From contig JAUIEG010000001.1 of assembly GCA_030428745.1 (NCBI GenBank), forward strand, positions 1 through 43,814: a DNA stretch of 43,814 nt, read 5' to 3'. A program made the position numbers and the translations under genes. Shown piece after piece: positions 9,340-18,174 of the stretch (position 1 is the first letter of the stretch; each line of letters begins with the position of its first letter). The DNA is from Alphaproteobacteria bacterium (GTDB taxonomy: Bacteria; Pseudomonadota; Alphaproteobacteria; Caulobacterales; Parvularculaceae). The notes beneath the pieces are model-generated. The model saw only the letters and a list, made by a program, of their open reading frames with translations, did no database searches and was not told the DNA's origin.

Positions 9340-9579
9340 ATGCTGACAAAAGAACAATGCAGGGCGGCGCGCGCCTTTTTAGACTGGGGAATCCGTGACT
9401 TAGCGGATGCAGCAGGAATTTCGGCGACGACAGTCAATACGTTTGAACAAGGTTACACCGCGCCAACTCGCGCGACATTGGCTGCCATCCGCCGCGCGTT
9501 CGAGGAAGCTGGCATCATCTTCACAAATGGAGAAGCTCCAGGGGTCGCAATGGGAAAGCCGAAGGATGCAGCGGATTGA
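9340..9579 (+). CDS. XRE-like helix-turn-helix DNA-binding protein
   Basis: MLTKEQCRAARAFLDWGIRDLADAAGISATTVNTFEQGYTAPTRATLAAIRRAFEEAGI, a classic Cro/C1 HTH. ATG at 9340. Confidence 0.85.
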   Translation: MLTKEQCRAARAFLDWGIRDLADAAGISATTVNTFEQGYTAPTRATLAAIRRAFEEAGIIFTNGEAPGVAMGKPKDAAD

Positions 9580-9729
9580 ATTCGCGACCTTCTAGTTCTC
9601 GTTAAACCTCGACCAGAACAACAAGGTGCTGCCTCAAACACAGCGCCTCCCTAATTTTCGCGGATGGCTTTCGAAAGCGCCGACGTCGCATTTATCGACA
9701 ATCGGGACAGACAGCGCGCTATTGGACGG

Positions 9730-10293
9730 TCAAGGATGAATTTTGGCTCGCTTCAACGAAAGTGGCAGAAAACAATCTATCTCTTCTGCGGTAAAAGTCA
9801 GGTCTTCCTTGTTTTTCAATCTATCCTGCGCTTGCTGATACGCTTTGCCATTGGTCTGGGGCGCTGCTTGATAAATTGCCGCAAGCACGGTCTGCAACTC
9901 ATCGCGCCTTTCTATGGCAGCTTCTCTCTCCAGCAATGGAAGGTCCGTCAATAGCGACAAATAGCATTCGCGAACATTCCAAAGTTTTGATGCAGCGTCA
10001 CGATGCTTCTGTGTAAGCTCGCCCAAATCAAAATTCTTCAGATAGGTGGATACAAAAAGCGTCGAGAACGACAGCAGTACGGTCGCAATTTCAATCCATC
10101 GCGTATCGGTGAAAAAAACACCAACCGCGCCGGTGCTCGCGAGACCTGTGAGCGCTATTTGTGCGACTTTGTATCTATTGAGTTTAGTGGCGTAATTTTC
10201 CGCCATTCGCTCATGAGTTTTGTGAGAATAGACAACGCGACCAAAACACTCTCGTATTTGGTCCTCTAAAGAGACATCGACCTCATCCGACAT
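9730..10293 (-). CDS. SLATT-domain two-TM effector protein (CBASS-like)
   Basis: 187 aa; N-terminal IRECFGRVVYSHKTHERMAE, two hydrophobic helices (VAQIALTGLASTGAVGVFF; WIEIATVLLSFSTLFVSTYL), then a helical cytosolic region. Its start overlaps the CD-NTase stop. Confidence 0.8.
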   Translation of the reverse strand: MSDEVDVSLEDQIRECFGRVVYSHKTHERMAENYATKLNRYKVAQIALTGLASTGAVGVFFTDTRWIEIATVLLSFSTLFVSTYLKNFDLGELTQKHRDAASKLWNVRECYLSLLTDLPLLEREAAIERRDELQTVLAAIYQAAPQTNGKAYQQAQDRLKNKEDLTFTAEEIDCFLPLSLKRAKIHP

Positions 10294-11614
10294 TTTTCAA
10301 GACTTCTTCTTTGTTCGCATTGATGGGAACCAGAATGCTATCACGAGCTACAACAACGCCATTAAGAACGGCGTAGCACTCAACAAAGTGGTCACCTTTG
10401 AAATCTGATTCTTCACGCTTCTCCCAGCCCCCTGTGTCACGTACAATTTGTCCCCTGATCATATTACGCCGCTTGGCCTCGGGGCCACGATTCAGCACCT
10501 TCCAATAAATCTCCGTCCCCTCTGGCAAATCGGAGCTGTCCGTGATTTCAAACCGTAATTTCTTATCTGGTCGCAAAAACGAGTATTTTCTGACCAACTC
10601 TCGCAGCATTTCAGCGCGAAAACCTTTTTGGGTAACCTCGCAATTTATTCGAAGGTGATACCGCACATCAATCGGAAAACGATCTTCGACAAACTCTTCT
10701 GTGTTCTGATATTGCGCTTTGCTGTGCGAAGAGCTTGCTTCTTCATTAGCACTGACCTCAGGGGCCGGATAACCATTCCCAAATACGTCTCGCCATTTTT
10801 GGCGCTCATTTCTTTGGCCGCTGGCATCTATTGCTTTTTGGCACAGATCGCGCGCCTTCTTTGCTTTTCTTTCAAATCGCTTCTTTACGCGTACGCGCTG
10901 TCGGCTACCAAGCGCTGCGTATTCTGATTGTTTTGGCTGATCTGCGAGATATTGAAAGAAATCCCGACACATTTCATCGTAGTACAAGTGGCTTTTGTTG
11001 TCGTACTCAGTTGTGGATTCAAGGAAGTTATACGCTAGCGTGTCGATCAGTAACCCACCCATCGCCACACCATGCTTGTTTTTCCACGCTCGGGCCATTT
11101 TGCATAGACGACGAAGGTTGTTGTTCTTGCGCGCATCACTTTCGCGTATCTCATCAAGCTCGGCCTGTGGTTTCGTAATCTTCCACGATCCATCGTTCTT
11201 AGTGTCTGGGTACTTATAGCTACCATCTTCTTGTTTGAACGCCGGCATAACTTCGATGTGAAAGTCTCTATAAAGTACGCGCACCACAAGCCGATCTACT
11301 TTTACAACGGTTGAAGGATATCGTGCTTTAATGGCGTCTTTAGTGTCACGAAGCAGCTCGGACTGTTTGCCGTCCTTATAACTGTCCCACTTATTCGCGG
11401 GCATTATGTAAATCATATCTAGATCAGACACGCCCTTGATCGCCGTTCCGCGACCATAAGAACCTACTTGCAGGCTGTTTGCGGTCTTTGATTCTGTGTC
11501 TCGAAATTTTTTGTTCAGCGCTGCAGTGACTTCGCCATATCGGAGCGAAATGGTGGCTGCGTTGTCGATTTTTATATTGTCGAGAAAGGTCTTGAAGTCT
11601 TCTGCAATGCCCAT
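10283..11614 (-). CDS. CD-NTase (SMODS nucleotidyltransferase) with C-terminal AGS-C sensor domain
   Basis: GSYGRGTAIKGVSDLDMIYIM (GS plus DxD), third acidic position in RDFHIEVMPAF. C-terminal FVEDRFPIDVRYHLRINCEV...IYWKVLNRGPEAKRRNMIRGQI...FKGDHFVECYAVLNGVVVARD is typical of AGS-C. SD GAGAGG upstream. Confidence 0.9.
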   Translation of the reverse strand: MGIAEDFKTFLDNIKIDNAATISLRYGEVTAALNKKFRDTESKTANSLQVGSYGRGTAIKGVSDLDMIYIMPANKWDSYKDGKQSELLRDTKDAIKARYPSTVVKVDRLVVRVLYRDFHIEVMPAFKQEDGSYKYPDTKNDGSWKITKPQAELDEIRESDARKNNNLRRLCKMARAWKNKHGVAMGGLLIDTLAYNFLESTTEYDNKSHLYYDEMCRDFFQYLADQPKQSEYAALGSRQRVRVKKRFERKAKKARDLCQKAIDASGQRNERQKWRDVFGNGYPAPEVSANEEASSSHSKAQYQNTEEFVEDRFPIDVRYHLRINCEVTQKGFRAEMLRELVRKYSFLRPDKKLRFEITDSSDLPEGTEIYWKVLNRGPEAKRRNMIRGQIVRDTGGWEKREESDFKGDHFVECYAVLNGVVVARDSILVPINANKEEVLKNVG

Positions 11615-12076
11615 GGCGCAACCTCTCGAAATAGGGCGCTGCTATAGGCTAAATTAGGTGCAGAGCCGATTTCTGTTCCTGATTTGTACGCAATTGACCA
11701 TGCATGATTGGACCTTCAACCCCTTGGGGAAATTTATGTAACAAAATAAACTACGAGACTATTTTTACTTGACTCTATTTTCGAATCTATTTGCGGTTAA
11801 GAGATAAGCTCATCAGCCTCATCCGGGGTTTTGGTTACCTTCTTCCTAGGCAGCCGCAGCAGGAAGGGTCTAAGTCGAGGCAAGCTCTGCCGAGCGTGCA
11901 TACCCTACACTCAAGTGGTACTTGCCATGTCCATGATTGGCTGGAGGCTGACGCCGTCGCTTTCGGTTTTCAATCATGTGCGCAAGTTCTTGTGAATTTG
12001 ACGAAATTTCCTCACTATTTCGCCGATTTCGCCTGTGCTGGGCTCGTCCTCGTTTCAGTAACGAGGAGGCCTGACC

Positions 12077-12349
12077 ATGGCCGAAAGTCCCAAAACCCGA
12101 CCTATTTCCCCGCCGCCGCTTGAAGAGATCGCGCGCGCCAATCCCGGCTGGTTCGATGAAGCGGTGACCGCCGCCGACGCGGCGAAGCTGACAGGCGTGC
12201 CGCCGGCGACGCTTGCGACCTGGCGCTCGCGCGGCGGCGGGCCCAAGTTTCTCAAGCTCGGCCGCGTCGTGCGCTATCGCCGGCGGGCGCTCTATGAATG
12301 GATGGGGGCGAGGGAGCGCCGCCATACGGGCGAGGCGGGACCAGAGTGA
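12077..12349 (+). CDS. AlpA/MerR-type helix-turn-helix DNA-binding protein
   Basis: VTAADAAKLTGVPPATLATWRSRGGGPKFLKLGRVVRYRRRALYEWM matches the HTH_17/AlpA layout. Confidence 0.75.
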   Translation: MAESPKTRPISPPPLEEIARANPGWFDEAVTAADAAKLTGVPPATLATWRSRGGGPKFLKLGRVVRYRRRALYEWMGARERRHTGEAGPE

Positions 12350-12678
12350 CCGGCGGTAAAACCCGGCCGCTGACCATCCGCTTGCCCGCTCGAGCCGTCG
12401 AACGGCTTCATGAACACGCAAACATCGTCAAAGGCCGTCCAACCGCCATTGCGCGCGAGCTGATCCTCGCGGGCCTTATCAAGGGGCATTCTCGCGAACA
12501 GGCGGAACGCATGCTGACCATCGAGCGGCGCCTCGCGTCTATCGGGCAGGAAATGCAGGCCGTTTCCCGGAAAACAGAAGAGCAATCGGCCTCTGTGGAG
12601 AGGCTTCTCGCCATGTTCGAGGCCCTGCTTCAGGTACTTGCGGGCGAGCATTCAAAGGACAATTCCCGTCATGAGTAA
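12346..12678 (+). CDS. Small ribbon-helix-helix-like mobilisation accessory protein
   Basis: GTG start overlapping the previous stop (GTGA). KTRPLTIRLPARAVERLHEHANIVKGRPTAIARELILAGL plus a coiled coil. Confidence 0.6.
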   Translation: MTGGKTRPLTIRLPARAVERLHEHANIVKGRPTAIARELILAGLIKGHSREQAERMLTIERRLASIGQEMQAVSRKTEEQSASVERLLAMFEALLQVLAGEHSKDNSRHE

Positions 12679-14461
12679 TGCAAAGAAAATCCTGTTTCTC
12701 GCCGCACTTGTCAGTTTCGCGGCGGCGCTCGCCGTCTTCGAGACGGGCTTCAAACGATGGACGCCTGTCGGCCGGGCGCCGGAAGGCGGCCTCGCCAGAT
12801 ACGATCCGAACTTTGTTGCGCAGTGCGCAAACTATCGGACGCGAAGCTTCTTCTTCGACGACAACGCCGCCCACGTCTGGAGCGTTTGCCGTGAAAATTT
12901 CGCTGATACCCGCTCGCTGTCCGCCTTCAACGTCCGCTATTGGTCATTGCTATCGTTTTCAGGGAGCGGGATCGCCGCGCTCTTCGCCTTCGCGCTTGCC
13001 GCGCGCATGGAGCGGCCAAAGGCAAAAGTCGTCCGCGGGCGGCGCTATCGGACCGGCGGCGAGGCCCGCAGCCAGCTTCGAAGCGCCTGCGCCGCCGAAC
13101 GCCGGCGCTCCGGAAAGGGGCTCGAATTCCCGCCGGGAATCCATATCAGCGCCGAGCGCGAGACTCGCCATTGGCTGATCTGGGGCAGCGTCGGCGCAGG
13201 GAAAACCCAGACCATGCTGCACTTGATGCACGCCGCCATCGGGCGCGGCGACAAGGTGCTGGTTCTCGACACCAAGGGAGACATGACCGCGACCATGCCG
13301 ACCGAACCGGCGCTGGTCGCACCCCAGGACGAACGCTCTTTCGTGTGGAACGTCGCCGCGGACTGCCGCACCAAACAGGACGCAAGGGAGCTGGCGGCGC
13401 GGTTTATTCCGGCGAGCAATGACCCGATCTGGTCGGACGCCGCGCGCGAAATCTTCGTCGCCTGCATCGCGCAATTGCAGGCCGAAAAGCCCGAACAATG
13501 GAGCTGGGCCGATCTCCGGGACATCGTGCTTCAGGATGCGGCGGCGCTTTTCAAGACCGCGCAAAGCTATCATCCAGAAGCCATGCGCGTGCTGAAAGAC
13601 CCGGCCAGCAAGACCGCGCAAAGCGTGCTGACGACGTTTCAGGCGCATCTGAATGTCGTGAGCGCGCTCGCTGAAAGCTGGGGCGGGCATGAGAATCCGC
13701 CGCGATTTTCCATCAATGAGTGGCTGCATATGGATCATGCGAAGCCGGTGATCCTACAGCGCGACGCCAAATATCCGGAACTCTCGAACGCATGGATCAG
13801 CGGTCTACTGGGGCTTCTTTCCTCCGCCGTCGGCAGCCCGTCGCTCTCAGAATCGCGCACGCGGCGGGTCTGGCTTTTCCTCGACGAGTTCCCGCAACTG
13901 CCGCGCATGAGCGACTTCTCGACCTTCCTCGATATGGGCCGGTCGAAGGGCGTGATCGTGGTTCTGGGGGCGCAGGACATCGCCCAGATCCGCAGTGTTT
14001 ACGGCCGCGAACGCGCCGATTCCTGGATCGGCATGATCGGCACGCAGGTCATTACGCGGCTCAATTTCGGGCGGGGGGCGGAGGAAGCAAGCCTGATGAT
14101 CGGCGATCAGGACGTCGAATATAAAGTACGCAGCACCGGAACCAGCGGCGGCCATTCGACCGTCACGGAAAGCATTCACCGCGAAACCCGCCGGGTCGTG
14201 ACCGCCGCAGACCTTTCGAACCGTCTCGGCCCCCGGCGGAAAAGCATCCGGATCGCGCTGCTCGGTCCCGGAAAAGACGCCTATGAACTCGATCTTCCGT
14301 ACGTCCGCCAGCAGCAATTGCGGCCCGCATCGCAGCCGGCGCAGTGGACTTATCGGGCGACGGAGCGCGCCAGATACGGTAAGCCCGGCGTAAAAACCGA
14401 GCCCGAAAGCGCCATTTCGAAAGCCGCCGCCGACTTCATCCGGAGCGACAGGGACGACTGA
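12671..14461 (+). CDS. Type IV coupling protein (TraD/VirD4-like)
   Basis: N-terminal TM segments, Walker A IWGSVGAGKTQTMLHLM, Walker B VWLFLDEFPQLPRM. ATG at 12671 overlaps the upstream gene. Confidence 0.9.
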   Translation: MSNAKKILFLAALVSFAAALAVFETGFKRWTPVGRAPEGGLARYDPNFVAQCANYRTRSFFFDDNAAHVWSVCRENFADTRSLSAFNVRYWSLLSFSGSGIAALFAFALAARMERPKAKVVRGRRYRTGGEARSQLRSACAAERRRSGKGLEFPPGIHISAERETRHWLIWGSVGAGKTQTMLHLMHAAIGRGDKVLVLDTKGDMTATMPTEPALVAPQDERSFVWNVAADCRTKQDARELAARFIPASNDPIWSDAAREIFVACIAQLQAEKPEQWSWADLRDIVLQDAAALFKTAQSYHPEAMRVLKDPASKTAQSVLTTFQAHLNVVSALAESWGGHENPPRFSINEWLHMDHAKPVILQRDAKYPELSNAWISGLLGLLSSAVGSPSLSESRTRRVWLFLDEFPQLPRMSDFSTFLDMGRSKGVIVVLGAQDIAQIRSVYGRERADSWIGMIGTQVITRLNFGRGAEEASLMIGDQDVEYKVRSTGTSGGHSTVTESIHRETRRVVTAADLSNRLGPRRKSIRIALLGPGKDAYELDLPYVRQQQLRPASQPAQWTYRATERARYGKPGVKTEPESAISKAAADFIRSDRDD

Positions 14462-15594
14462 TGGTCGCCTCGATTTCGGTCCGGAAAAGCGTCGCGGCGG
14501 CGGCGGCCTATTACCAGCATATGGGCAAGGATGACTATTACGCCCGCGAGGGCGAGGCCCCCGGTCGCTGGGAGGGGCGCGCCGCTGAACGTCTTTCTCT
14601 GGAAGGTTCGATCTCGAAATCCGACTTCGAGGCGGCCCTCGAAGGGCTCGATCCGAGGACCGGAGAGCGGCTCATTCTTGCAAACGGGATCGCCCATACG
14701 GCGGGCTGGGACATGACCTTCAGCGCCCCGAAATCCGCTTCGGTCCTATGGGCTCTCTCTAACGAAAACCAACGCCACACTATCGAAGCCGCACACCATA
14801 AAGCCGTCAATACAGCCCTCAAGCAACTCGAAAACGACCATGCCTGGGCCCGCCGCGGACGCCGCGGCGCCATCAAGGAAAGGACCGCCGGGCTGCTGGT
14901 CGCGGCCTTCGACCATCACACCAGCCGCGACCTCGATCCCCAGCTCCACACCCATGCCTTCATCTTCAATCTGGCGCCCCGCCATGACGGAAGCTGGGGC
15001 GCAATTGTCGGCCGCGAGCTTTATCTGGCGCAGAAGGAAGCGGGCCGCATGTACCGGGCGGAATTCGCAAACGGGCTCGAAAGATCGGGCGTCGGGATCA
15101 CAAGAGAGGCCGAGGGTTTTCGCGTGACGGCGATCCCAATGGACGTTGAGCGCGCCTTCTCAAAACGCCGCGAGGCTATCGAAAACGCCGCCGGAACTTT
15201 TGGTTATTCGAGCGCGAAAGGCATGGAAATGGCGGCGCTCCGGACACGAAAACCGAAACAGGAAATGAACCGCGAGGCGCTTCTTTCCATGTGGCGAGAG
15301 GAAGCGAAAACCCTCGGATTCAATATACAAAAACAGCAAAACCTGACGCCTAAACTGGAGATTATTCAGGCGCGCGGGCATGAAAATTCGCTGGAAATAC
15401 GCTCGGATTTGCATGCTAAAACGACGCAAGCGCAACGCGAAAAACACGCTGAAAGACGGCCTGAAAAGACCGTTCCTACGCCCAAAATCGCCCGTCTTTT
15501 GCAGCGTCTCGCGGCGACTTTAGACGGCCCTTCGCGCATGTCCGGCATCCGTTTTAGTCTGCGCCAAAAGGAGAAAAATCTCGAACGGGAGTAG
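14461..15594 (+). CDS. MobF (TrwC/TraI)-family relaxase, relaxase domain only
   Basis: N-terminal YYQHMGKDDYYAREGEAPGRW, WDMTFSAPKSASVLWAL, and the metal-binding His triad region FDHHTSRDLDPQLHTHAFIFN. 377 aa with no helicase domain. Confidence 0.88.
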   Translation: MVASISVRKSVAAAAAYYQHMGKDDYYAREGEAPGRWEGRAAERLSLEGSISKSDFEAALEGLDPRTGERLILANGIAHTAGWDMTFSAPKSASVLWALSNENQRHTIEAAHHKAVNTALKQLENDHAWARRGRRGAIKERTAGLLVAAFDHHTSRDLDPQLHTHAFIFNLAPRHDGSWGAIVGRELYLAQKEAGRMYRAEFANGLERSGVGITREAEGFRVTAIPMDVERAFSKRREAIENAAGTFGYSSAKGMEMAALRTRKPKQEMNREALLSMWREEAKTLGFNIQKQQNLTPKLEIIQARGHENSLEIRSDLHAKTTQAQREKHAERRPEKTVPTPKIARLLQRLAATLDGPSRMSGIRFSLRQKEKNLERE

Positions 15595-15750
15595 CATCTT
15601 GATGCGTGTACAGCGTAATCGGACGCTAATACATTAGTGAGGCTCAAGTTTTTCGACCGATGAGCGGCAAAATGTGCACAGCGAAATTGCGACTTTGTAC
15701 ACGGGGCAAGGGAATTCTAACGCCCTGATATGGTTGGGCTTGGCCCCTTC

Positions 15751-15782
15751 CCGGCCGCAGGCCGGTATGCGCCTTTAGGCGC
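15751..15782. repeat. Two consecutive GC-rich hairpins
   Basis: CCGGCC GCA GGCCGG (15751-15765) and GCGCCT TT AGGCGC (15769-15782). Confidence 0.6.
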
Positions 15783-16009
15783 CGGGGTGTGAAAGTTGAT
15801 TGAAGAGAGTTTTCGGGTATTGAGCTTCTTTAAGTGCGGGTCGGCTCTAGTCGCGCATGATAGTAAACTCACCGAAGATTGCGACGGCTTCAGTAGCATC
15901 CGCCGCTAGGCCAAATCCATCATAGCCAACCTATTGATACGGCGGCGTTGAGCATCAAATATAGAGCCCACATCTGAACTGATGTGAGTTTCGATCTTCA
16001 GGAGGTTCT

Positions 16010-17374
16010 GTGCCGATCTTTTCAACGCGCTCTACGGAAGACGGCTTACTCCGCGTAAGGCGCCACCTCACCCAAGATAATTACAAGAGCATCATCAGGA
16101 AACTCACCAAGGGCGGAAATGCTGCGATTGCGACAGAGTGGGAAATAGCGCTTCTGGATGCCTTCGACAGGTTTGGGGAATTGCGTTACGAGCAAGCGCT
16201 CGAAGATGGCGCTTGCCCAGATCTTTTGTTTACGGACTCGTGGGCGGACGCGCCTGACTTCATCGCCGACATAAAAACTGTTTTTCAGGATGGCCTTGAA
16301 GCGGCTCGAACCGAAGACCTCTTTTTCCAAGAAGTGATACGCATCGCCGAAGCAGTTGGGATCGATCTCAAAGGCCTGTCTTTCCGCGTGGAAGAATGGG
16401 TCGAAGGCGAGGATGTGCGGCCAGCGATTCCGACTCGCGGAGAAATGCCGCTATACTTCAACGAAAAAGTCCGGCCCTGGCTGCGTCATTACAAGGCTGA
16501 AGGAGGACGAAGCTGGAGCCGTCAGTTTTGGGACAGGGACCAAGGCGTCAACTTTCATATTGCGTATGACGCAAATCAAGAATCATTTCCCTATCATTTC
16601 CCCCGCCCTCAAATGAAGAAACGTTATCAGGACCATGTCGTCTGGCGCGCCATGAGCGCAGCGCGAAACCAGGTGAAAAATTCAAGTACTCACGTCAAAG
16701 GCATTATGCTCACGGATGGCGGGTGCAGTTACTTGCGGTCCGAGCCCCATGGCTGGAAGAGCTGGAACAGTGACTTATTCACGCGCTTTCTTAACCGATA
16801 TGAAGACATTCAATTTCTGGCAGTCTTCTCGACGCGCCGCCGCGACAGGCCATTGATCTTTAACCGCAGCGATTTCCCCAAAAACTGGGACGAAGTCACC
16901 GCCAAGGTTTTCGCATTAGACGAAACGTTTCAAGAGCGGATGCAAACGTTCTTTGACAAGGTATGCACAGAAATGCCGAGCGTTGCTTTACACCCCTCCG
17001 CCGCTGAGCGGAACTCGCGGCCGAGCTGGTTCTGGTCAGCTCGAATGGACCATATTGGAGACGTTTTACAGGGCTGGTCGAAAGTCGGCTGGGAGGAACA
17101 ACGACTTTCAGCGAAGGCTCTGCGAGGCTTTCTGCTTGGAGAGCTGCCAAGAGAAGCCCTCTTCGACCGCAACAGCGGCGATCCTTTCGCCGCACTGTCA
17201 CGCGAGGGAAAGAGGCTAGAACATGTTCATCTCGTGAAACGTCCTGATCAGGACGATGATATTGTGAAGTTCGTGTGGGCCAATCAAAGAACCGATCTCG
17301 GCGCAGGCAGCATTTGCCAAAAGAATGCTGAACGCCTCATTCAAAAAGTGATTCCCAAGGACACGGCTGAATAG
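16010..17374 (+). CDS. Hypothetical protein with PD-(D/E)XK-like N-terminal motif (possible nuclease)
   Basis: 454 aa with GTG start and strong SD AGGAGG at 16000-16005. ATEWEIALLDAF...CPDLLFTDSWADAPDFIADIKTV resembles E-(PD)-(DxK) spacing. Confidence 0.6.
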   Translation: MPIFSTRSTEDGLLRVRRHLTQDNYKSIIRKLTKGGNAAIATEWEIALLDAFDRFGELRYEQALEDGACPDLLFTDSWADAPDFIADIKTVFQDGLEAARTEDLFFQEVIRIAEAVGIDLKGLSFRVEEWVEGEDVRPAIPTRGEMPLYFNEKVRPWLRHYKAEGGRSWSRQFWDRDQGVNFHIAYDANQESFPYHFPRPQMKKRYQDHVVWRAMSAARNQVKNSSTHVKGIMLTDGGCSYLRSEPHGWKSWNSDLFTRFLNRYEDIQFLAVFSTRRRDRPLIFNRSDFPKNWDEVTAKVFALDETFQERMQTFFDKVCTEMPSVALHPSAAERNSRPSWFWSARMDHIGDVLQGWSKVGWEEQRLSAKALRGFLLGELPREALFDRNSGDPFAALSREGKRLEHVHLVKRPDQDDDIVKFVWANQRTDLGAGSICQKNAERLIQKVIPKDTAE

Positions 17375-17483
17375 CGCATTTATTCATGAGGGGACGCTGG
17401 CTCTCTGCTGCGCTTCCCAACACTAGCATGCGAGGCCCCGCGCGATCTCTCGCGCGGGAGCTAGATAGCGCTAAACGACGTAA

Positions 17484-17828
17484 TCAGTTTTGCGGATTCC
17501 AGAGAATGGCGAGCACGCGCTCGTCCTCCTGTCCGGCGGCGCGGGCGAGGTTCGCGAAAACGCGTTTCTCGCCAATGGCCGGATGAGCGAAGGTGAGCGA
17601 GACATAAGGTTTGCCGGAATTTTTCCCGACGCGATTCCAGCCGCCGCCGATCTCGTTGCCCCTACGTCCGCTTGAATTGGCGGCGTAGATGCGGAAATCG
17701 GGCTGGCGCTCGTTGTCCTTCGCCTCATTAGGAACGATGGTGATCTTGGTGTTCAAGGTCATCATCGCCAACGTGCCTTCAAAGCCGCCATTCTCGCGCT
17801 TCGTTACGGTTCCAAGTGATTGAGCCAT
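17484..17828 (-). CDS. DUF736 family protein
   Basis: MAQSLGTVTKRENGGFEGTLAMMTLNTKITIVPN...PDFRIYAANSSGRRGNEIGGGWNRVGKNSGKPYVSLTFAHP, characteristic of DUF736 on alphaproteobacterial plasmids/ICEs. Confidence 0.88.
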   Translation of the reverse strand: MAQSLGTVTKRENGGFEGTLAMMTLNTKITIVPNEAKDNERQPDFRIYAANSSGRRGNEIGGGWNRVGKNSGKPYVSLTFAHPAIGEKRVFANLARAAGQEDERVLAILWNPQN

Positions 17829-17977
17829 CTTTTCGTCTCCTTATCGCTTGGCCGGAGAACCATTCCCCGGCCTGACGCGAAACGATGAGAACGGCGCGCC
17901 GGGCCGCCTGAATCCGTGAGGGCCGAAGCCCAGCGGAGGACCGGCGGGGGCGGATTTTTTGTTTCGCGATGAATGGC

Positions 17978-17995
17978 GTCGGACAATTGTCCGAC
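17978..17995. repeat. 18-bp perfect palindrome
   Basis: GTCGGACAATTGTCCGAC, non-coding, upstream of the DUF736 gene. Confidence 0.7.
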
Positions 17996-18002
17996 CCAGA
18001 GG

Positions 18003-18025
18003 AAAAAATCCGGCAACGCCGGTTT
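18003..18025 (-). terminator. Rho-independent-like terminator downstream of parB-like gene
   Basis: Minus strand reads CCGGC GTT GCCGG ATTTTTT: short GC stem followed by a T run. Confidence 0.5.
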
Positions 18026-18174
18026 CGGGCGGGCCGGTCGTCGTTCAGTTTCGCTTGGATAAAGGCCGGGAATGGTTGTCGTCGCTCAAGCGAAATCGAG
18101 AGAGACGAATGGCGTTCTGAGCGCCGGAACTGAAACACGCGAATTAAATGCGGCGCTGATTGAAGGCGTGATTT

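Noticed and set aside
9730-11614. Full four-gene CBASS with Cap2/Cap3
   Set aside because: No E1/E2-like or JAB-like genes flank the NTase-SLATT pair; neighbours are an XRE regulator and the mobilisation operon.
12959-13738. 259-aa minus-strand ORF
   Set aside because: Antisense to the TraD-like gene, with no domain-like sequence.
16356-16616. Small ORFs inside the 16010-17374 gene
   Set aside because: Out-of-frame overlaps of a better supported gene.
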